Assembly: GCA_023614405.1 (NCBI GenBank)
Contig: CM042691.1
Location: 174,068,927 to 174,132,926, forward strand
DNA: 64,000 bases
Source of the DNA: Avena insularis
Lineage: Eukaryota > Streptophyta > Magnoliopsida > Poales > Poaceae
Reading direction: 5' to 3'
Shown: positions 23,480 through 35,916 of the stretch, in pieces
Position numbering within the stretch: the stretch's first letter is position 1
Layout of the letters: each line of letters opens with the position of its first letter
Position numbers and translations under genes: made by a program
Notes under the pieces: generated by a model
What the model was told of the DNA's origin: nothing
The model's input: the letters and a program-made list of their open reading frames with translations, nothing else
The model's database searches: none

Positions 23480-23484
23480 ATTTC
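23480..23484. repeat. Target site duplication of L, right (ATTTC)
   Basis: It matches 14,086-14,090 exactly. The G LTR resumes here with ccattgggaaaa. Confidence 0.93.
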
Positions 23485-25094
23485 CATTGGGAAAAGTGGG
23501 GAAATGGTATTGTGGGTAGATAAGATCAAGATACCTTTATAAGAATTGTTTGGAATTTTTCACAGTGGTATTAATCCTCTTAAATTCATTTATTCAAAAA
23601 GTGCAGAAATGATTTATAGATGCTAAAGTGATAATTTTACATTAGGCAAGGTGAGTTTTTGGTGTGAAATGGTACTAAATACCATATCACACTTTGGGGA
23701 ATTTTATTGGAATTTATTTGGAAAGGAAAGTATTTTAAGGTATTATTTTATGTTTTTTCCATTTAAGAAAAAGGGCAAAAATAAATAGTAAGGAATCTCA
23801 AAAATATTTATTTTTAAGATGAGGAGGTAGGACATGATATATATTTATCAAATGTTCATTGAGTTGGCAGAGTGATTTGGAGAAAAACAAACTTGCCTTT
23901 ATAGAGAAAGATTCTAGGGTTTTGCCAAAAGTGGAAGTTATATATTTTTAGGATCCAAATAATTATGGGAATTATTTGGGTAATTATCATATCCAAGGTA
24001 GATGATGTAAACTTGATTTATACATAATTTTCCCCTTGGGTTTTGAAGGATTATGGTGGAATTTGGAAGAAACTAGATTTTGGGGAATCTAGGGTTTTGA
24101 TATTTTTATGCCACTTAACATGGTTGGATTAGGGAGCTCAGAGCTCACCTTGGTGCAAGGGGTAGATTTATGGATATACCAAGTTATATATATGATCATG
24201 GCAGCAGGAGTTTGGCCTGGTTGTATTGGAGGTGATATAGGAGGGATCGCCAAATTTGTTGAAAACAAGGCTGCCATAACATATGAGTCATGATGCCTCA
24301 TAAACCATGTGGGTTTAAGAAGCACAATGCTCCAATGGATACAAGTGAAGTATGGATATATATACCATGGTTAGTAGGTCCTAACCATTTAAGGAATTGG
24401 TCAAGGGGTGGTAGCATGTGGATGTGAGCTTCTGCCAAAGTAGGCAAGATGATAGGATTTGCAAAAAAGATTATTATCTTGACTATAAAACCATTATGGA
24501 TGAGTGGGAACCAGAATGGTTTATCCAAGGGAAAGAGTGGTCTTTATCAGTACTAATGATGTAATACAAGATGGTTAAAGTAAGTTTTGAAGGATTCACA
24601 CAGTTTAGAGTAGGGGGAGTTCCAAAATTTGAATCTATATAAAGATTCTAGACTTAGCCAAATTGGCAGATTTATGGATGAAAAGGACCTCCCGGTATTT
24701 CTACGAAGATTGGATGAAAAGGTTTTAGAAAGGTTTTGGGAAAACCTAGATATAAGAGTAGTTGAAGGTTCTGTCTTGAAAACATAAGGAGATAATATAT
24801 AGGTCTCCATAGTTTTGTTAATAAAGCTAGTAAAATATTTTGTTGTATCAAAGTCATCTTGGTTCAGATTGAAATTCTAGAATATGAAAGATGAGCCAAG
24901 ACATCTTTTTTGTAAAATAGCTTTTGTCAAATAGTATTGAGATAAGAAGTATATCCCTAATACACACTCAGTTGCAATCAGCACAAGCAGACAAGTAAAC
25001 TCACATTGCAACTTGTAGCAAGAAAAAGTTTTTGTTCCCCTTGATTTTTGTCTTTTTTACAACAAAATAGAGTTGCTGAAATTGGGATGTTACA

Positions 25095-26296
25095 TATATG
25101 ATTCCCATGTTTCACGACTTTTCAAAATTCGACCTAGCTAACTCTGTCCACTTGAATGGATTTATTCGATTTATCGAAATTATGTCAAATTTGAACTACG
25201 AGTAAGTTGTAGGTTGCGTTGAAAGTTTTGCGATTTTTTTGAAGTTAACCATCGGGGGTCATTTAATATATCACAAACCACCATCGAGAGTTTTGATAAT
25301 AGGTTCAATTCTTGCTAAGATTTGCATATTAACAATTTAACTAAATTAGGTCAAACTTGAGCTACAAGTAAGTGTGATAGACTGCTCTTGAATTAATTGT
25401 CTTTTGGGAGGTAGATGGGTGCATCATCTTTTAGTAAACAATGATGTCGGTTTGAGTTTCCAACTATTAGGAAAGAACATTCTCAATTTCCTGAGTGATG
25501 CCAAGATTGTTCCTTTCCGGTAAGAATGTCTCGAGAATACCGATCGTAATGCCACAGGCCAAGATTTTGAGACATATATAGTGGATCGACATGTTGCGTA
25601 CTACTTATATGGTTCCCATGTTTCACGAGTTTTAAAACTTCGACCTAGCTAACTCTTCCCACTTGAATGGCTTTATATCGATTTATCCAAATTAGGTCAG
25701 ATTTGAACTACAGGTAAATTGTAGGTTGCGTTGAATGTTTTGCGATTTTTTTGGAGGTAACCATTGGGGGGTCCATTTAGTATATCACAAACCACCATCG
25801 AGTGTTTTTACAATAGGTTCAACTTCTTGCTAAGATTACTCATCTTGACAACTTAACTAAATTAGGTCAAACATGGCAAAAAGTAAGCGCGATAGATTGC
25901 TCTTGAATTAATTGTCTTTTCGAAGGTAGATAGGTGCATCTTCTTTTAGTAAACAATGTTGTCGGTGTGAGTTTCCAACTATTAGAAAAGAACATTCTGA
26001 ATTTTCCGAGTGAGGACGAGATTGTTCCTTTCTATAAAGAAAGTCTCTAGAATATGGATCTGAATGCCACAAGCAGAGCTTTCAAATATATATAGTGGAT
26101 CGACATGTTGTACTACTACTTATGATTCCCATGTGTTGTGAGTTTTCAAACTTCCGAGCTAAGTCTTCCCACTTGAATGAATTTATATCGATTTATCGAA
26201 ATTATGTCAAATTTGAACTACGAGTAAATCTTATCTTTCTTTGAAACTTTTATGAAAAAGCTTTTGAAGGTACCCATCGGGGGTCAATTAATATAC
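25095..26296. repeat. Tandem repeat array, unit about 512 bp, 2.35 copies
   Basis: The landmark ttcccatgt recurs at 25,102, 25,613 and 26,126, a period of 511 and 513 bp, with long collinear similarity between units. Each unit holds two related half-motifs (aaattaNgtcaaa...actac), about 165 bp apart in unit 1. The first unit begins abruptly at the G LTR border, and the third ends near 26,296 where copia-like sequence starts. There is no coding signal. It may be a satellite-like repeat or a repeat internal to an element. It replaces the part of C where integrase should be. Confidence 0.85.
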
Positions 26297-28163
26297 TGGT
26301 AACACCAAGGACAAAAGGGTTTGTCGCTTGAAACGTGAAGTTTCTTGAAAAAGAAATTTTTCGCAAATCTTAAGTGGGAGGACAATAGAATTTTGATAAG
26401 GTTAACGAACCTTAGCTATATGTGCTGAGTTGCACAGCGCCGGAAAATGTTCCGGAGGCAGCCACAATGCTCATGGCTCACGTGCCTCAAAGGTTGTGGT
26501 CACGGAGGTCTAAGTTCCTATTGAACCAAGTAGGTAGGATAAACAATCAAATGCTGAAATTTGAGAGTAAATCATTGTTGTTTGGCAATAATGAACCGAC
26601 TACATGCAAAGAAGCGATGATGGGCCATGAATCCATCAAATGGCTTGAAGCCATAAAATTTGTGATAGTTCCATACACGAGAAATCAAGTTTTGAACTTG
26701 GAAGACCCTCCGGAAAGGTGTAAAAACCTGTCGGTCGTATTTGGATCTATAAAGAAACAGACATGGATGCTTCACATCTATGAAATAGTCGACATGTCAT
26801 AAAGTTTTTTACGACAATGTTCAAGGAGTTGACTATGACAAGATTTGATCTTTCATAGCGATATTTAGTCTGGACGGATTAAAGTAGCAACCACTACATA
26901 TAATTTGGTATATGGTAGATGAATAAAACAAAACAAATTCTTCTAAAAGAATGGTTACCTAGGACGTGTGCATGACACGATCCAAAGGGTTTTGTCAATT
27001 CAAAGGATGCTAAAAAGGGCATGCAAATTTCAATGGTTGAAGTAAGCATCGCGGAGTTGGAATCTTCACCGTGATGAAACTATTAAAGGAGTTTTCATCA
27101 GGAGACGACGAAGATGCTTGCATTTGCAAGAAATTAAGTGGGAGCGCTGAGACATATTTCTAATATATTATGTGGAGGACATCTTGTAGATTGGAAATGA
27201 TGTATCTTTTATTGACAAAGGTTAAGAATTTCATTTTGATGAAAGACTTAGGCAAAACCTGGATATTTAGCATGAATGTCTACATGGATAGACAGTGATG
27301 CTAATATGGTCGTGCCAAACTTACATATATGAGATATTGAAGGGGTTCAATATAGAAACGACGATAAAATGATCTTGTCACATGGAAAAGAAATGAATCA
27401 AGATTCAAGTGTCTCGACACTTGATAAGTGAAACAAGATTCAAGTGCTTTGACACATGATGAGTGAAATCACAAGAATGTTTTGATCAATCATACTATGA
27501 TATGTACACATCCAAATATGTCCTATGCTCTAAGTGTTATGAGTATACACCAGAATGAATCATAAAATGATCATTGGACGATAATAAGGATATTATTATA
27601 AACTTTTGGAAGAATTAAGAATATATTCCATTTGTATAAGAGACAAATAGTTCATTGAAAAATGATACTAGTTTTGTCACAAGATACAAATTAAATTTAT
27701 CTCAATTTAAACTATGGGTGGCACAATGTAATGGAAAGGAGTTTCCATGATGGATTTGGATGAATTCCAAAGTTAAGACATTATGACAGATACTACAACA
27801 AAAGGCTAAGTATATGACTGCTATAGTAGCAGCAAAGGAGGGCATTTGTGTCAAGTAGTTTGTTATCAAACTAAGGTGTGGATTGCAACGGGCTAACACT
27901 AAATATATATAGTACGACAATAGTATCTACATGTTTTAACCCTAACGAACTAAATGTCTCACCAAAATACCAAATTTATATAATGCCATATCATTAGAGA
28001 AATGAGTGATGCCTGGAGATGCAAAGACATACAAATACACACGGACCTAAAAGCGTCAGATCCGTAGATTATGTTAACCACTTACAATTGCATATATGGA
28101 ACACCAGAAAGCCATAGGTGTTCAATACGCAAAGTTTCTAAACTAGATTATTGTCTCTAGTGC
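26297..28163 (+). pseudogene. Decayed copia polyprotein (end of integrase region, reverse transcriptase, RNase H) of element C
   Basis: The best preserved frame is 26,422-26,802. Its stretch CKEAMMGHESIKWLEA corresponds to the conserved start of the copia reverse transcriptase domain (KEAM.GPDS.KWLEAM). Just upstream, near 26,330-26,380, the frame resembles the FLEKEF segment that follows integrase. Further on, near 27,170-27,200, a broken YVDDI-type active-site region can be recognised, and near 27,225-27,260 the MKDLG segment. Many stops and frameshifts make it non-functional. gag, protease and most of integrase are absent, the last replaced by the 512-bp repeat array. Confidence 0.75.
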
Positions 28164-28172
28164 AAGTGGGAG
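28164..28172 (+). other. Polypurine tract of element C
   Basis: AAGTGGGAG, two bases before the LTR start, in the usual copia context gtgcaagtgggag. Confidence 0.8.
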
Positions 28173-28174
28173 TC

Positions 28175-29871
28175 TGAAGGGAATATGCCCGAGAGGCAAT
28201 AATAAAGTGGTTATTATCGTATTCCTTATTTATGATAAAAGTTTATTTTGCATGCTATAATTGTATTAATACGAAAACGTTAATACATGTGTGTTTAATA
28301 AAAAAAGGAAGTTCCTAGTTATGCCTCTCTTATAAACTAGCTTGTTGATTAACAAGATGATCAAAGGTTTCCTGATCATGGACATTGAATGTTGTTAATA
28401 ACGAGGTCACAATATTATTGGAATGGTGTGATGAACATTCATCCGAAGTATAGCATTACGATAAAGGTCATTATGTTTATATTGCTATAACATCATACGA
28501 AGTTATATTAGTCCTTAGACCATGATATCATGTCAATCACTAACACCGGAAGAGTATCTTGATAACATCAAACGTCACACCGTAACATGGTGACTATAAA
28601 GATGGGTTCAGTGCTACAAAGGTGTTATGTTGAGGCTCATGGATCAAGAGTGGAATTTGTCCATCCCGATGACGGAGATATATACTCTGGGCCCTCTCGG
28701 TGATCTCACATTAATTAGCTTGCAAGCAAGTGATTTGATCACTAGAATGTTATATCACAGGAACAAGAAAAGAGTACATGTTGGTAACGAGATAAAACTA
28801 GCTATGGAGATACCGATGATCGAATCTCATACATGTAATATATCGCGAGACACAGAGATTGAGTTACATGCGTATAAGGTTCACACGATCACACAAGTCA
28901 TCATTGAATATGCGGGAGTCAGTATGGATCTCCAGATCCCGCTGCTGATTATTTGATCGGAGAGGGGTCTCGATCATATCTATATTATTCGTGAACCATA
29001 GGGTGACACACTTAAGGGATATTGACACCATTTGGAGCAAATAATATGCCAGAGAAAGAAAAAGGAAAGCGCAGGAATTTATTTCACTAGACACCGAAAC
29101 TGTTTTGGTTGAAATTGCTGAAACTGGTTCTGCATGTGAAATTGAAATGTTATAAGGGGTTTTATGTGAATGTTTGTTAATTAGAGTAATTAAAAAAATT
29201 CTGAATAAATAAATAAAAGAGTTTTATTTAAATGAGAGATTGCATTAAATTTGGTGGAAATTTAATGCATGTGAGTGGATTTTTTAGTGGAGGCTTTTTT
29301 ATGGGAGTGGAGGCTTTTCATTTTGAGTGGGAGCTCCACCAACATGAATGTGGAAGAGGTAGGGGCAGCCCACCATGGCTGGGCGCATAGCCCCTTGGGT
29401 GCCCCCCTCTCCCTATAAAAGGCCCCCCTCTCCTCCTCTCAAAGCACACCTCCTCACGAAGGATCTCTTTCCCCCCTTTAGAATTTCCCCATGGTCTCGG
29501 ATCAGCGAGATACATGTTCCCGGTGGCTTTTTTCTGGAAGGATTTGTTGCTTCCGCTACTTCGCTGGAGCGAGGGCATGGAGGTTATCTGGGTACCCGGA
29601 CGTGTGTGCAATCACGGATGCACCACTGCTTTGCGGTGCTGGACTTGGTGGTGCTAGACCGGCTGGACCATATGGACTTCATCACGATCTTGAGATCGGT
29701 AAGCGTTCGACTACATCATCCATGAGTACAACCTTGTTAACACTATTCGGTCTTCGAGGTATGTATTATATGGATGTATATCCACCCGTTGCTTGCATCT
29801 CGTAGATAGATCTTGGTACTTAGTTGTTCCCATCGTAGGAATTTTTTGATTTCTATGTTGCGAACCCTACA
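28175..29871 (+). mobile_element. Copia 3' LTR of element C
   Basis: It starts TGAAGGGAATATGCCC right after the polypurine tract and ends ...cgaaccctaca, 1,697 bp with TG...CA borders. It matches the truncated copy at 3,091-4,456. The next five bases are tgaat, whereas the five bases before the left copy are aataa, so the two are not the ends of one simple insertion. A 109-codon ORF at 28,627-28,956 parallels one in the left copy but has no known domain. Confidence 0.85.
29414..29420 (+). promoter_or_regulatory. TATA box of the C 3' LTR
   Basis: TATAAAA in ccctataaaaggccc, collinear with 4,313-4,319 in the left copy. Confidence 0.55.
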
Positions 29872-30025
29872 TGAATGGCGTCGTGCGGCTCTGGGCTTGT
29901 TCTTTTCATCTTCCGCCAGGGGATGGACTGCGTGAACAACATGGGCCCCCTCCACCATGGTGGCTGTTAGGTGGCGACAGAGGCGGAGGCGGCGGCGGGT
30001 TAGCCTTCTTCTGTTACCATCCTGC

Positions 30026-30030
30026 GACGC
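30026..30030. repeat. Target site duplication of solo LTR S, left (GACGC)
   Basis: Identical to 33,286-33,290. Confidence 0.9.
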
Positions 30031-33000
30031 TGTAACATCCCAGCATTAGAGCTTAGAAATAAGCTAAACCCATATGTGTGCATTGCATTCATGCATAGAA
30101 AATCCGAATAATTTCCGCGCTTTTGAACAAGTCTTATTAATGTGATTGAATCTTCTCTTAACTTGATGGAATTGAAGTAGATCATCAAGTTGACTGCAAT
30201 AAGTTTCAATATGACCTTTGCTAAAACCTTATTTGGGTAAACATGATTTGATCTAAGGGTAGATCAAATATAATAAAATGTAAATCATAATGCATTGCTT
30301 AAATGATTCATATCTGATCCTTAAGGGATCATATCATAAAATTCATCACAACAACTCATGAATACCAAGTTAAGACTATAACTCAAGTAATAAGAATGTA
30401 ATGACTAATTCTGGCCTATCTTATTCTTATCTATTCTTACTATGAGTATGATGGTAATATCTAACCTTAACCCTTTAGTGAGATTAAGTAGCAAGGAAAT
30501 CAAGTTAAGATCATTCACCACATATTTTTCTTTCCATAAGAATCTTTATCATCTCTACTGAACCTTATTCTAATATCTATGGTTCATCAGTGTTGAGTAA
30601 TCAACTACCGATTCACTAATTCTTAAACTATCAATACTTGAGCTATTAACTCTTGTTCTTATCATAGCATTCACCTAAAATCCTTTAAAGAAGGAGGTAG
30701 GGAAAGGTATATGGTAATGCTAGATTCAAATATCTGATGGGAGTGTTGGAAGCGAATACGATCAATATGATATTGATGGAGTTAACTCACTCCTAAAATG
30801 ATAGAAGAGTATCTCGGGTAAAGATTACAAGGATGAATATTAAAGATAGTTAATAGGAGTAATCTTATGGGACTAAGCAGGTATAGTCCATGAATAACAT
30901 TCCCTAATCCACTAGAGATATTAAGAAGATAATTATGATACCACTATAATGATGTAAGAATGAAAGCCTTGATTAGCCAGCTGAAAACCTAAACCCTATA
31001 GGATCAAAGAATTATAATGATCATGATTTAGTCAACAAGATTGAATGCTTATATCATGTATAAGTGACATTGGTGGATAGAACATGATTGAACCCTAGTA
31101 TAGATATGTTATTCTAGGTTAGCCATGCTAAGTCACCATGATATGATGTGAATATTGAATATAAGATACTAGAGTTAAGTAGATATAAGATAGTATGATT
31201 AAGCTAAAGCTTGAGTAACATGGAGTTAATGGAGAAGATTATGAAAGCTTTAGTGTCAAGCTCATTGGATTTATAAATGGATTTAGAAGAATAAAAGGTG
31301 GATAAGAATATTCTTGTGAAGCAAAGTTCATGATGATGGATATGAAGAAGTAGTATATCTAGGAAAGGAATTCCTTAATTAGAAGTCCAGGATTGTGAAT
31401 TATGGAAGATAGGAATTCTTGGTAAACACTAAACCCTAAATCTATAATAAAGCTTAACATCCATCTCATTTGTTAGATAAATCATTTTATTTTCACAATG
31501 CTTTATAGGAATATTTTCCTATAGCAAATCACTTAAGCACATCTCTGTCATTTCCAATTATCATAACCATATGTACTTAGCAGTTATCTTTATCAATTAT
31601 TTTCCATCAGACATTCTAGTTAATAACTTTCTATTTTAAAAAGGTGATATCATTAAAGACCACAAACAAAAAGACAATATGCTTAGCCATAAAATTTTAT
31701 CAACAAAAGAACATAAGTATTTTAAGAACCCTAAACTCTAGGTTAAGCACTTACAATTCAAACCCTAACTTCTATGTTAATTATAATAGAATATATACAT
31801 TGCTATTTCCTAAATTGATGAGAGTAATATTAACCAAATAATTTCCTTTGTATATCATGCATCAAATAATGATATATGATCATTATATAAAAATTTCCAT
31901 CCAAACTATAAGTTAACTAGAAACAAATTCTATCATTAAATAAAGAAATAACATAATATAAATCCATGGTTTATTCTAGATAGAAAATAAAGAAATATAA
32001 CATTATTTAATAAAAGCTCACAAAATACTAATAATTACCTCTTAATATTGTTACAATTATTTAACAAATAAAAGCCATAAAGAATATTCAAACCAAAGAT
32101 GCAAATTCAAATCTGTAAAAAAATAGAATATAGAAAAGGAAAGAACCAGGAAAAATAGAAGGATATCAAATCTGGCCCATAGCCCAACTTCCTTCTCTTT
32201 ATCCACTACTCACACGCAGCCCGTAGTAGCCCACCTCGTCCCAGTAACCAACCCGGCTTATCTCACTCTATGATTGACAGGTGGGACACTGCCAGGGACC
32301 GCGGGTTTGTATCGAAGAAGATCACGGGGTTTTCTGCAAAATGATCATCATCGTCATCCTCACGCACACAGGAACCTGCGTGCCTACCGTCTATTTCGTT
32401 CGCCGTTGTCATCAAAATTCGATCGCCGTGATGCTCGCCGCAGACCTTGAGGGGTGTAGATAAGATCGCTGTGTCCTCCTCTATCCTCTCATACCTATCT
32501 CATCTCCTCGTTCTCTCTATCTCTCTCTCTCGCATAAGACCCGAAACCCTAGCTCGCTGGAGTCGCTTGTCGTCGCCGTTTGAGACCACCCCAAGACCAA
32601 CTGGTGATACCACAGGCTCCGCCGTAGTGGACTTCGTCTACTCAGAGGAGGAATCGAGCCGGGAAGGCCGTAATAAAAGTGTTGCTTTAGCCATGAGGAT
32701 CTATGGTGTACGACCTATGGTCTGTGGCTATAGATATAGTGTATTAAACACTCCTTTTCTAGTGGACTTGCTGAGTACGCTCGTACTCAACGTATCTTCT
32801 TAACCCTTGCTAGATTCTAAAGCGGTCTGACGCACGCTCACATTAAGTCATACTCCAGGAATCATCATCAAAGGCTAAAGCTCTTCAATGAAGTCAAGAA
32901 AGTCAACATATACATCAACTCAAGTGAAGAAGAAGTTACTGATTAGATAGGAATATAATCTCTAGCCATAGAACCTATTTCTATAGTGTATTGCAATAGC

Positions 33001-33285
33001 AGCAATGCCAGACCATTAGTTAAGATACTAGTCTTAATAGTATGATAGTTTTTGAGTTGTTTATCTCTGATTCTTCTTTGTAAGAAGTTATTTATCTCTC
33101 TTTAACCTAGAGTGTTCTATGGATCTTGTGTATAGAGTGAGTTGTAACCTTTAGCCATGTATTGGACCCGATGTGTTTCTGTTGTACCACTCTGAGGGAT
33201 GTAATACTAGTGAATGGTGTTTCATTAGTGTTATGTCAACGACTATAGTGTACTACATCATGTAGTGGTATGTTGGGTCATCGCA
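30031..33285 (+). mobile_element. Solo LTR S (3,255 bp)
   Basis: It starts TGTAACATCCCAGCATTAG and ends ...GTTGGGTCATCGCA. It is flanked on both sides by GACGC, and H resumes after it on the same strand. No internal domain or second LTR is present, so this is a solo LTR left by LTR-LTR recombination. Most is AT-rich (30,040-32,160). A GC-richer part with a CT-repeat (32,460-32,540) and short ORFs (32,281-32,463 and 32,447-32,803) follows, with nothing recognisable as protein. It is unrelated in sequence to the G and K LTRs beyond the start. Confidence 0.92.
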
Positions 33286-33290
33286 GACGC
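33286..33290. repeat. Target site duplication of solo LTR S, right (GACGC)
   Basis: Identical to 30,026-30,030. Confidence 0.9.
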
Positions 33291-35386
33291 CTCGTGTTTA
33301 TCGCGGTTGCTTGTCGGACGTGGAGGGTCATGGTGTGACCTGCTCTTGTGTCCTTGGTTAGGCTCTCCATTGTGATGGGGCTTCTCCTCGTTGTCGCGAA
33401 TGACGATGCCGCCTTACCTTGGTGGAGGCATGCTCGTACGATGGAGAGCTCTTGGTTCTTCATGATGTCGGGGAGATCAGGGCGATGGAGATGGGCGACG
33501 AAGATGAGCCTTGCCTCCATGGTCGGATGATATGGGTATAGCGTCTGTCCTATTGCGTGCATCCCTCCGTCTTCGCTCCGATGAACCCGTCTAGGACCCG
33601 ACATCCTGAGGAGATCGGTCCCTTGGCGGATTAGGATTGCTAGACTGGCAATATGATGGGTCAGACTCAAGTCTCTGAGAGGTGGCCTTTTCCTGCTGTT
33701 TGATCGCCTTTGCTACAAGGTCATAGACCTGTTCCAAAGCCGCGGGTGATCTATCCTTCTCCAGAAGGGTCTTGGCGACGGCTAGGTTGAGGATAGGAGT
33801 GGGCATGACCTTCATGCCCTCGCTGTCAATGTATGGCTTGGCTTGTGGTGGCTTTGGGGGAGCCCATCCTACATTTCGCCGTACACCAGGATCATTGATG
33901 ACGCGAGCTGGAGCTTTCTTAGCCTTCTGCTGCTTGAGCAGAGTCTTGTACTCGGCCTCCATGGCTCTAGATTTCTCTATTGACTTCTGCACCTTGGCCA
34001 GATCTTGATCTAGCTTTGCGCCTTGCTCCGTGATGGCCTGCGCTTCCTCCAGCAGCTACTGGCGCTTCCCATCAAGATGGACTACGTTCCTTATGTGAGC
34101 CATAGTCATGGGCTTGACGAGCAGATTGTCGTACATCACCCTATCAGCTGGGGTGATTTGGGCAGCCGCAGATGTAGATGCCGGAGGCGGCGGGTTTGCG
34201 GTGTTGTTGTTACTCGGACTGACATTGAGTTCCTGCGGCTGCTGCACTGGGTTTGGCGGAGGGGACATGGCATTTGCGCGATCATTGTCGGAAGCAACAG
34301 GTGGTCCCTTCCCCTTGTCCAGCGCTTTAGGCGGAGATTGTCCGGGTTGATCTTCCTCCATCACACTCCCAATGGTAACGAACACCTCTCGGGATGTGAT
34401 GGCCTTGTCGGCCTAATCCTCTTTCTTGATGTCCTCCTCCATCTCCTGCATAGCAGACTCAAGTTCCTCCGGGTTGATGTCCATATCCTCTGAGTCCACG
34501 CTGTTGTCAGCGTAGAGCGCGTCCAAAACAGAGTCGGGGGGTGCGGGGGCTTCCTCGATGACGGAATAAGATGTTGAGGTTGCAGGGGCGTTAACTAGAG
34601 GCGGTGGTGGTGGTGGCGGTGGCGGTGGCTGATGCGGCGGGGTGTCGGGTGCGACCACGAGCGCTGCTTGAGCTTCTACATCAGCGGCCACGAATTTATT
34701 GACGGTGTGCACCATGCCTTCAAAAGTCAGGCATGCCGAGGCTTGTAGCCGCCTTAGCGTGTGCCGGAGAAGTGTACCATGGTCCAGTCCTTCCACAAGT
34801 GATAAATAACATCATCATTAGGGTAATGTTCCATATCGGCCCGTATACGGAGCCACCTGGCTCGGTAATCTTGGGGCTTTTCACCCTCTCTCTGAATGCA
34901 ACGCGCCAGATCGAAGATAGTCACCACGCCAACGAACTTGTATCTCTTCTTTCTAGACGCACGAGCGAAGCCGGCGGAGTTGTAGTGATCTTCCACCATT
35001 ATATCCTACACATGGGCGGTTTGGGTGGGCCTTGAATTTTTCCGATCTAAGCCGGCAAACTCCAAAGAGAGCTCTGACTTTGATCCTTCCGTGAACGTAT
35101 CCTGCCCGTAGGTGGTCCGTGCGGGCCTTGACGATCCTCCGACTTCTAGGGAACTAGTGCCCGAGTCGGTTTCGCCGATGAAGAGGTGGATGTCCCCGAT
35201 TGGGACGATCGAGCAGCAGGTGGGGTTCATCTTCACTGGGATCCAGAACTCGTCAGGAGGGACGATCGAAACATTGCCGGAGAAGATAATATGGCCGATG
35301 GATACGGTTTCGCCGATTCCCACGAAGAGCTTGGACCTCGCCCGTTGTAGATCCTGAAGCGCCTCATGCCCCAAGGTGGGCGCCAA
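33291..35386 (-). pseudogene. gag-like region of element H
   Basis: Consecutive minus-strand open pieces lie at 35,006-35,488, 34,754-34,999, 34,413-34,796, 34,056-34,385 and 33,591-33,992, separated by frameshifts and stops. The piece near 34,800-34,930 has the gag core pattern of plant gypsy elements (IFDLARCIQREGEKPQDY followed by RWLRIR). A run of ten prolines comes from a GGT/GGC repeat at 34,602-34,629. The later part is rich in Pro, Gln and Asn, then becomes a charged, possibly coiled segment (EKSRAMEAEYKTLLKQQKAK). No zinc knuckle or protease was seen. The frame begins inside the LTR end, so the true start is uncertain. Confidence 0.65.
35375..35386 (-). other. Primer binding site of element H (TGGCGCC type)
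   Basis: The minus strand reads TTGGCGCCCACC, followed by TTGGGGC. This form is common in grass gypsy elements. It lies at the inner border of the H LTR. Confidence 0.7.
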
Positions 35387-35388
35387 CA

Positions 35389-35916
35389 GTCGTGGTATTG
35401 CTGACGAGTACGCCATGGATGGGTCCTCACAGAGCGTGTTTAGAGACGTGGGGTAAGGCGGGAGGTTGGCGGGTACGAGGTAACACAACTTACCTAGGTT
35501 CAGATCCTACGACGGTGGCGAGATCCTACTCCTGCTATAAATCACTATAATGGCAATACGCCGAGTTACAGGGATTGGTTAGCTGTGCGCGATATGAGTT
35601 GAGTTGTCCCTAATGGCTCCCGCCGATCCGGCTTATATAGTTGCTAGATCCTAGGGTTACAGGCAAAGTCCTAGCTGGACAGGTTACAGAGTCCTACAAG
35701 GTACACAACTAGTCTAATGTGTCTTGACCTCCAAGCCTCCGGGTACGCTGGTGACTCCTCCGTAGCCTTCCTTTATCCGGCATGGGCCTCCCTCCTGGAT
35801 CCATCTAATTGGGCCGCCCAGCGGGCCATGGGCCCTGCTACCAATTGTGGACCACCCGGGTTATCCGGATTAGAGACATGCAATGGTAATACCCATTTAT
35901 CATATTTGCAACAACA
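35389..35916 (-). mobile_element. H 5' LTR
   Basis: It runs from TGTTGTTGC (plus 35,916) to about 35,389, just before the primer site. The inner end reads ...CCACGACT, so the expected terminal CA is not preserved. The outer border is set by the tctat duplication shared with the J LTR. Confidence 0.65.

Larger units (their letters stand above)
10380..25094 (-). mobile_element. Element G 5' LTR (about 5.3 kb), split by nested element L
   Basis: On the minus strand the LTR starts TGTAACATCCCAATTTCAGC (ending at plus 25,094) and ends GGGGGTCTCA at 10,380, just before the primer site. Removing L and one copy of its target duplication leaves 5,321 bp, an unusually long LTR. The portion matching the left copy is 11,751-14,090 and 23,485-23,968. 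The parts at 10,380-11,750 and 23,969-25,094 have no second copy in the window. It contains a GC-rich island (13,140-13,900) and AT-rich flanks, with no supported gene. The five bases after the outer end are tatat; the other end of G is not visible. Confidence 0.85.
29872..35916 (-). mobile_element. Gypsy-like element H (minus strand), 3' part missing, carrying solo LTR S
   Basis: On the minus strand H begins TGTTGTTGCAAATATG at 35,916, has a short LTR of about 528 bp, a TGGCGCC-type primer site at 35,375-35,386 and a gag-like region. After interruption by S (30,031-33,285), 154 bp of H (29,872-30,025) remain before the copia 3' LTR. H sits in the left LTR of J: tctat at 35,917-35,921 matches the uninterrupted site in J's right LTR (50,413-50,417), as expected for a target duplication. 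H's pol and 3' LTR are not in the window. Confidence 0.75.

Noticed and set aside
26422..26802. 126-codon ORF as an intact host gene
   Set aside because: It carries the KEAM...KWLEA reverse transcriptase start and is followed by further degraded copia pol and a copia polypurine tract and LTR.
32281..32803. ORFs in the solo LTR S as host exons
   Set aside because: They lie wholly within an LTR with intact target duplications and have no recognised domain or consistent splice structure.
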